Program-made: the position numbers and the translations under genes | In this document: positions 42,458 to 46,364 of the stretch, piece after piece | How positions within the stretch are numbered: the stretch's first letter is position 1 | How the letters are laid out: the number at the start of each line of letters is the position of its first letter | Notes under the pieces: model-generated | The model's input: the letters and a program-made list of their open reading frames with translations, nothing else | Told to the model about the DNA's origin: nothing | The model's database searches: none | NCBI GenBank assembly: GCA_964483375.1 | Contig: CAZABJ010000015.1 | Location: 1-46,364 of the forward strand | Reading direction: 5' to 3' | Length of the DNA: 46,364 nt | From: JAUIEH01 sp964483375 | GTDB taxonomy: Bacteria > Pseudomonadota > Alphaproteobacteria > Caulobacterales > Maricaulaceae

Positions 42458-43360
42458 ATGTTCAAACCTCTCGTCGCCGGGCTCGCTGCGAGCCTCATCC
42501 TCGCCGCCGCCGCGGACGCCCAACGAAGCCAGCGCTTCCGCGTTTCGGAAAACGACATCGCCAGCGCGCCTGAGGCGCTCAATGCGCTCGACTTCGTGCG
42601 CAATCAAGCCCTCGGCGTGGAGGGACGTCTCATTTCCGCCCGGCCCGGTGACATCCCGGGCATGCTCTTGGTCCGTTTGCCGGGCGATGATTATTGGAAT
42701 CCATACTCCATCCTGTCCGACGCCGAGCGGGCCGAGCGCGTCAGCGTGGAGGTGCTCGATCGCGAACAAGGCAACTATGTCGACCTCAATTTTCGTGAGG
42801 GAACCGAGTTCGGCACCGACGGCTCGCCGCTCTCGTTTCTCGCCGGCATGCTTGGCCTGCAGAGCTCTCGGGCCTTCCGCACCCGCTTTCGCTTTGAACC
42901 TCTGATGACGGCGCGGGGGCCGAGCTATGGTCCGGGCGAGCCCGACCTCTCCGACAAAGTCGACGCCTTCGCCGCGAGCTTCTCCGAGCGCGGCTTTGAG
43001 GCCTATTACGTCAACTCCGTCGACATTTATCGGAGCCTGACCGAACGCTACACCGCGAGCGACAACACGTTGTCGGCTGGTTTCGCTTTCGTGACCGGCG
43101 GTTCGGTCTACTCGCTCGAAGACGCGCAAACGCGGCAGCGCCTGCACTACGTCGTCAACGCCGTGCGCGTGCTGCCCCGCGGAACGACCGCTGAGGCGAT
43201 GGGACCGCGCGCGGGCGGGGTCGAGACAGAACTCAGCGACGCAGATGCCCGCGCCCGGTTCGTCGATGCGGTCGGGGAGCTCGACGCATCGCTCGCCGCA
43301 GGCCGGAGCCTCATTGCGGAGCAGGGGCTGGCCGCAGCGCTGGCTCAGCCGGCCGACTAA
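42458..43360 (+). CDS. secreted protein of unknown function upstream of prmC
   Basis: A 300-residue protein with signal peptide MFKPLVAGLAASLILAAAAD cleaved near AQR. The mature part is mixed alpha/beta, with segments such as GMLLVRLPGDDYWNPYSILS and DAFAASFSERGFEAYYVNSV, and has no Cys or catalytic motif that I recognise. The ATG at 42458 has GGAGGGACGCC just before it. prmC begins six bases after its stop, so they are probably co-transcribed, in the place where prfA often stands in alphaproteobacteria. It is not prfA. Confidence 0.75.
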   Translation: MFKPLVAGLAASLILAAAADAQRSQRFRVSENDIASAPEALNALDFVRNQALGVEGRLISARPGDIPGMLLVRLPGDDYWNPYSILSDAERAERVSVEVLDREQGNYVDLNFREGTEFGTDGSPLSFLAGMLGLQSSRAFRTRFRFEPLMTARGPSYGPGEPDLSDKVDAFAASFSERGFEAYYVNSVDIYRSLTERYTASDNTLSAGFAFVTGGSVYSLEDAQTRQRLHYVVNAVRVLPRGTTAEAMGPRAGGVETELSDADARARFVDAVGELDASLAAGRSLIAEQGLAAALAQPAD

Positions 43361-43366
43361 GCGATC

Positions 43367-44230
43367 ATGGCCGAAGACGGCGGGTCGACGGCCCTTGCTG
43401 AGGTCATGACGAGGGCGGTCGCGCGTTTAGAGGCGGCAGGGGCGGGGACCCCCGCCTTGGACGCCCGCCTCTTGCTGGAAGCCGCGACCGGGCTGTCGCG
43501 CGCCGATCAGCTCGCCGCGCCGGAACGGCCGCTCGCTCCTGAAGAGCGGGCGGCTTTCGAGCGGTTGGTGGCGCGCAGAGCCGCGCGCGAGCCGGTGGCC
43601 CAAATCGTGGGCCGCAAAGGCTTCTGGACGCTTGAGCTTGCCGTCTCTCCCGACGTGCTCACGCCGCGACCTGAGACCGAGCATGTGGTTGAAGCCGCGC
43701 TTGCTTTGTTGCCGCAGGACAAGCCGGCGCGGGCGTTGGATTTGGGTGTCGGATCCGGCGCGATGTTGCTCGCGCTGCTTTCCGAACGCACAGGCCTTTG
43801 GGGGCTTGGGGTCGATAGAAGCGAAGCGGCCTTGAGGGTGGCGGCGGAAAATGCGCGGATGGCGGGGCTCTCCGACCGGGCGGCGTTTGTCTGCGCGGAT
43901 TGGGACGACGGCGTTGGCGGCGGGTTCGATTGTGTGGTCTCCAATCCGCCGTATATTCCGTCGCAGGAACTTGCAGCGCTTTCGCCCGAAACCAGGGCGG
44001 ACCCGCCCGCCGCTCTGGACGGGGGAGCGGACGGGCTCGACTTCTATCGGAGGCTGGCGGCGGGACTGCCGCGTCTGTTGCGTCGGGGAGGGTTCGCGAC
44101 GGTGGAGCTCGGGGCCGGTCAAGCCTCTGACGTGACGGAGATTCTCAGCGCGAGTGCAGAGCTGTGCCAGATAGAGACACGTCTTGACCTGGCGGGCGAA
44201 ACCCGGGTCGCGATTGTGCGACGGCGATGA
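43367..44230 (+). CDS. prmC: release-factor glutamine methyltransferase PrmC
   Basis: A 287-residue SAM-dependent N5-glutamine methyltransferase acting on the GGQ motif of RF1 and RF2. The N-terminal helical domain ends with EPVAQIVGRKGFWTLELAVS and VLTPRPETEHVVEAA. The SAM site is ALDLGVGSGAMLLALLSE and the catalytic NPPY is in VVSNPPYIPSQELAAL. Length and motifs are normal. prfA, its usual neighbour, is absent upstream. The DUF4167 gene and clpB follow, an order I know from other alphaproteobacteria. Confidence 0.95.
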   Translation: MAEDGGSTALAEVMTRAVARLEAAGAGTPALDARLLLEAATGLSRADQLAAPERPLAPEERAAFERLVARRAAREPVAQIVGRKGFWTLELAVSPDVLTPRPETEHVVEAALALLPQDKPARALDLGVGSGAMLLALLSERTGLWGLGVDRSEAALRVAAENARMAGLSDRAAFVCADWDDGVGGGFDCVVSNPPYIPSQELAALSPETRADPPAALDGGADGLDFYRRLAAGLPRLLRRGGFATVELGAGQASDVTEILSASAELCQIETRLDLAGETRVAIVRRR

Positions 44231-44463
44231 TTTGTCCGCGCATGATTTAGGTCTTGGAAATGCGCAAAGCGCACGTTACGGTTCTGAGGCGTCGACAGAG
44301 CGGGGATCGCGGGGCTGAAGTCGCTGCGGCGGCGCGAACGCTGGGCTCGTGAGGGATTCGCCCTCGCCTGACGCGAATTTGAGCGAAGAATCACGCATGT
44401 CCCCGACCGGCGAAAGTCGCCGAGGGTCAGGGTGTGTAGAGCGCTAAAGCAAGGACTCGTTAG

Positions 44464-45009
44464 ATGAAACGTCAGCGCGGACGCGGGCGCAAACCGAACG
44501 GCCAGTCCAATCGGCCGTTAGAAAGCAATGTCGGCGGTCAGAAAACGCGCGGTTCAGCGTCGCAGATATTCGAGCGCTACCAGCAACTCGCGCGCGACGC
44601 CGCTTCGTCCGGCGACCCGGTCGTGGCTGAGAATTACCTTCAGCACGCTGAGCATTATTTGCGAATCATGCGCGCCAACCAACAAGCGCAACGCGACCGC
44701 GCCGACGCCGAAGCGGAGGCGCGCGACGCCGACGCCGCCGAGGACGGCCCGCAGCCCCAAAGCGACGCCGGCGCCGGGTCAGGCGACGCTAATCCGTTGG
44801 AAGTCGTGACGCCGGAAGCCGGCGCGTTGGTTTCCGACCGCGCAGAGGGCGAGGACGCCGAACAGCCTGCGACCCGTCGCACCCGCCGCCCGCGGCGTTC
44901 CCGCACCAAGTCCAACGGGTCGAGCGACGTCGCCGAAGCGCGCGAAGCGCTTGATGCGGCGTCCAGCGAAGACGGGGCCGCCACCTTGGATCCCGCCGCA
45001 AGCGCGTAA
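44464..45009 (+). CDS. DUF4167 family protein
   Basis: A 181-residue protein. The conserved N-terminal part (about 1-75) begins MKRQRGRGRKPNGQSNRPLE and contains TRGSASQIFERYQQLARDAA and YLQHAEHYLRIMRANQ, the DUF4167 signature. The rest is an acidic, Ala/Asp/Glu-rich low-complexity tail with a basic patch (TRRTRRPRRSRTKS). Such composition suggests RNA or protein binding, but no function is established. It lies between prmC and clpB, a position it holds in many alphaproteobacteria. The 233 bases before it contain a small hairpin (CGGCGA/TCGCCG at 44408-44422) and nothing else clear. Confidence 0.9.
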   Translation: MKRQRGRGRKPNGQSNRPLESNVGGQKTRGSASQIFERYQQLARDAASSGDPVVAENYLQHAEHYLRIMRANQQAQRDRADAEAEARDADAAEDGPQPQSDAGAGSGDANPLEVVTPEAGALVSDRAEGEDAEQPATRRTRRPRRSRTKSNGSSDVAEAREALDAASSEDGAATLDPAASA

Positions 45010-45085
45010 AGCCGCGCGCGGCGCAGTCCGGCGTCTGGCCTGGGGTGAAAATCACCTGCGACGGAATGCGCCAGGGGCCGCGCGC

Positions 45086-45114
45086 CTTGCGCCCACGCAC
45101 CCCCGAGCCTACCT
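45086..45114 (+). promoter_or_regulatory. candidate heat-shock (sigma-32) promoter for clpB
   Basis: CTTG at 45086-45089 and CCTACCT at 45108-45114, 18 bases apart, fit the alphaproteobacterial RpoH pattern CTTG-N17/18-CYTATNT with one mismatch in the -10. The site is 87 bases upstream of the clpB ATG, and clpB is a classic RpoH target. Other short matches could occur by chance. Confidence 0.4.
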
Positions 45115-45200
45115 GCACACCATCCGAAACGCCGTGAACGCGCCGCAGTCGGGCGTTCATGAGCTGCGTTTCGGTCTCGCTTCGAACGAAGGGGACCGTG

Positions 45201-46364
45201 ATGGACTTCGAAAACTACACCGAACGTGCGCGCCAAGTGGTGCAGGCCGCGCAACAAGCGGCGCTCAGCGCCGGGCACCAACAGTTCACCACCGAGCACC
45301 TGCTCAAGGCGTTGCTAGAAGCGCCTGACGGGTTGGCGGCCGCGCTGATTTCTCGAACCGGCGGCCGAGCCGAGGACGTCAGCGCCGCGCTTGACCGCGC
45401 CCTGGACGCCCTGCCGCGCGTGGAAGGCGGGGACGGACGACTGTTCGCCTCCCAGCCGGTTCAAGAGACGCTAACCAACGCGCAGAAAATCGCCGAGACG
45501 GCCGGCGACCGTTACGTGACCGTCGAGCGGCTCTTGTTGGCGATGACGATCACCAAGTCCGCGCCGACCGCTAAGATTCTGGCCGATGCGGGGGTGACCC
45601 CGCAGGCGCTCAACACAGCGATCGAAGAACTTCGCGGCGGCAGGACCGCAGATTCAGCCACCGCAGAGGACAGCTACGACGCCTTGAACCGGTTCGCCCG
45701 CAACCTCACCGCGGCGGCGCGGGAGGGCAAGCTCGACCCGGTGATCGGCCGGGAAGAGGAAATCCGCAGGGCCATCCAGGTCTTGTCGCGGCGCACCAAG
45801 AACAACCCCGTGCTTATCGGCGAGCCCGGCGTGGGCAAAACCGCGATCGCGGAAGGTCTCGCGCTGCGCATCGTCAAAGGCGACGTGCCCGACAGCCTGA
45901 AGAACAAAGAACTTCTGTCGCTGGACATGGGCGCGCTCATCGCCGGGGCGAAGTTCCGCGGCGAGTTTGAAGAGCGCCTGAAGGCGGTGCTGTCGGAAAT
46001 TGAATCCGCTTCGGGACAAATCGTCTTGTTCATCGATGAAATGCACACCTTGGTCGGGGCGGGCAAATCCGAAGGCGCGATGGACGCCTCTAACTTGCTG
46101 AAACCCGCGCTCGCTCGAGGGGAGCTGCGTTGCGTGGGTGCGACGACGCTCGATGAATACAGGAAGAACGTGGAGAAAGACGCCGCGCTGGCGCGTCGCT
46201 TCCAGCCGGTGTTCGTCAATGAGCCGACGGTGGAGGACACCATCTCCATCCTTCGCGGCTTGAAGGAAAAGTACGAGGTGCACCACGGCGTGCGCATCTC
46301 AGACGCGGCTATCGTCGCGGCGGCCACCTTGTCGAACCGCTACATCACCGACCGCTTCCTGCCT
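45201..46364 (+). CDS. clpB: disaggregase chaperone ClpB, 5' part (runs off the window)
   Basis: The first 388 codons of a Hsp100 ATPase that extracts proteins from aggregates with DnaK. The N-terminal domain begins MDFENYTERARQVVQAAQQA and has FTTEHLLKALLE. The first nucleotide-binding domain has Walker A GEPGVGKT (residues 207-214, as in E. coli 206-213) and Walker B ending LFIDEMHTLVGAG, then GATTLDEY and ALARRFQPVFV. The middle domain and second ATPase lie beyond the window. The start ATG at 45201 has AAGGGG upstream; an adjacent GTG at 45198 is the alternative. A candidate sigma-32 promoter precedes it. Confidence 0.97.
   Translation, partial: MDFENYTERARQVVQAAQQAALSAGHQQFTTEHLLKALLEAPDGLAAALISRTGGRAEDVSAALDRALDALPRVEGGDGRLFASQPVQETLTNAQKIAETAGDRYVTVERLLLAMTITKSAPTAKILADAGVTPQALNTAIEELRGGRTADSATAEDSYDALNRFARNLTAAAREGKLDPVIGREEEIRRAIQVLSRRTKNNPVLIGEPGVGKTAIAEGLALRIVKGDVPDSLKNKELLSLDMGALIAGAKFRGEFEERLKAVLSEIESASGQIVLFIDEMHTLVGAGKSEGAMDASNLLKPALARGELRCVGATTLDEYRKNVEKDAALARRFQPVFVNEPTVEDTISILRGLKEKYEVHHGVRISDAAIVAAATLSNRYITDRFLP

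Noticed and set aside
45044..45056. Operator palindrome GGTGA-AAA-TCACC upstream of clpB
   Set aside because: Five-base arms occur often by chance; it is upstream of the candidate promoter and has no second copy nearby.

Overview
The window is high-GC DNA from an alphaproteobacterium. It carries ctrA, chpT, a DUF2312/gapR gene, a DUF4167 gene upstream of clpB, and flagellar and chemotaxis genes. This combination points to the Caulobacterales / Hyphomonadaceae / Maricaulaceae / Parvularculaceae neighbourhood; the family cannot be fixed from the sequence alone. The DNA is densely coding, with no tRNA or rRNA genes, CRISPR arrays, transposases or prophage genes seen. One run of 100 N (9360-9459) is an assembly gap inside a repetitive gene.

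Layout. 1-8164: a GNAT acetyltransferase, then the 2-oxoglutarate dehydrogenase genes sucA (E1), sucB (E2, with two lipoyl domains) and lpd (E3), with a small membrane protein and a lipoprotein. 8236-10384: a secreted caspase-like (C14) protein fused to nearly identical 42-residue WD40 repeats, cut by the gap and followed by a long inverted repeat. 10432-15966: an M23 endopeptidase, and divergently an envelope operon matching E. coli ydbH-ynbE-ydbL (AsmA-like lipid-transport bridge). 16046-25826: a cell-cycle and motility block, chpT, cheA-cheW-cheY-cheB-cheR, then ctrA on the opposite strand, divergent from fliI-fliJ, ending with a 32-residue membrane microprotein whose start lies in a hairpin. 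25851-33525: a CARDB-like secreted protein, mnmC, a UPF0178 protein, motA, an MFS transporter and an MltB-type lytic transglycosylase. 33689-39256: rpmJ and a tightly packed run (HAD hydrolase, TPR protein, alpha/beta hydrolase, GGCT-like protein), gapR with a basic partner, an ASCH protein and an M19 dipeptidase. 39287-46364: glpK divergent from a lipase, two unknown secreted proteins, prmC, the DUF4167 gene and the 5' part of clpB behind a candidate heat-shock promoter.

How they work together. The 2-oxoglutarate dehydrogenase genes serve the TCA cycle. ChpT and CtrA are the lower half of the CckA-ChpT-CtrA phosphorelay. Here they bracket a whole chemotaxis operon and abut the flagellar export ATPase genes, so cell-cycle control, chemotaxis and flagellum assembly are physically linked; MotA lies a few kilobases away. 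GapR adds a nucleoid/replication factor. YdbH/YnbE/YdbL, the M23 peptidase and the MltB homologue form an envelope-maintenance theme.

Most unusual points: the caspase-WD40 gene, whose blades are almost identical except at a few hypervariable surface columns; the CheA C-terminal receiver, which keeps its acidic pair, Ser and Lys but has Ala where the phospho-acceptor Asp should be; the double-lipoyl E2o; and the hairpin-embedded microprotein gene after fliJ.
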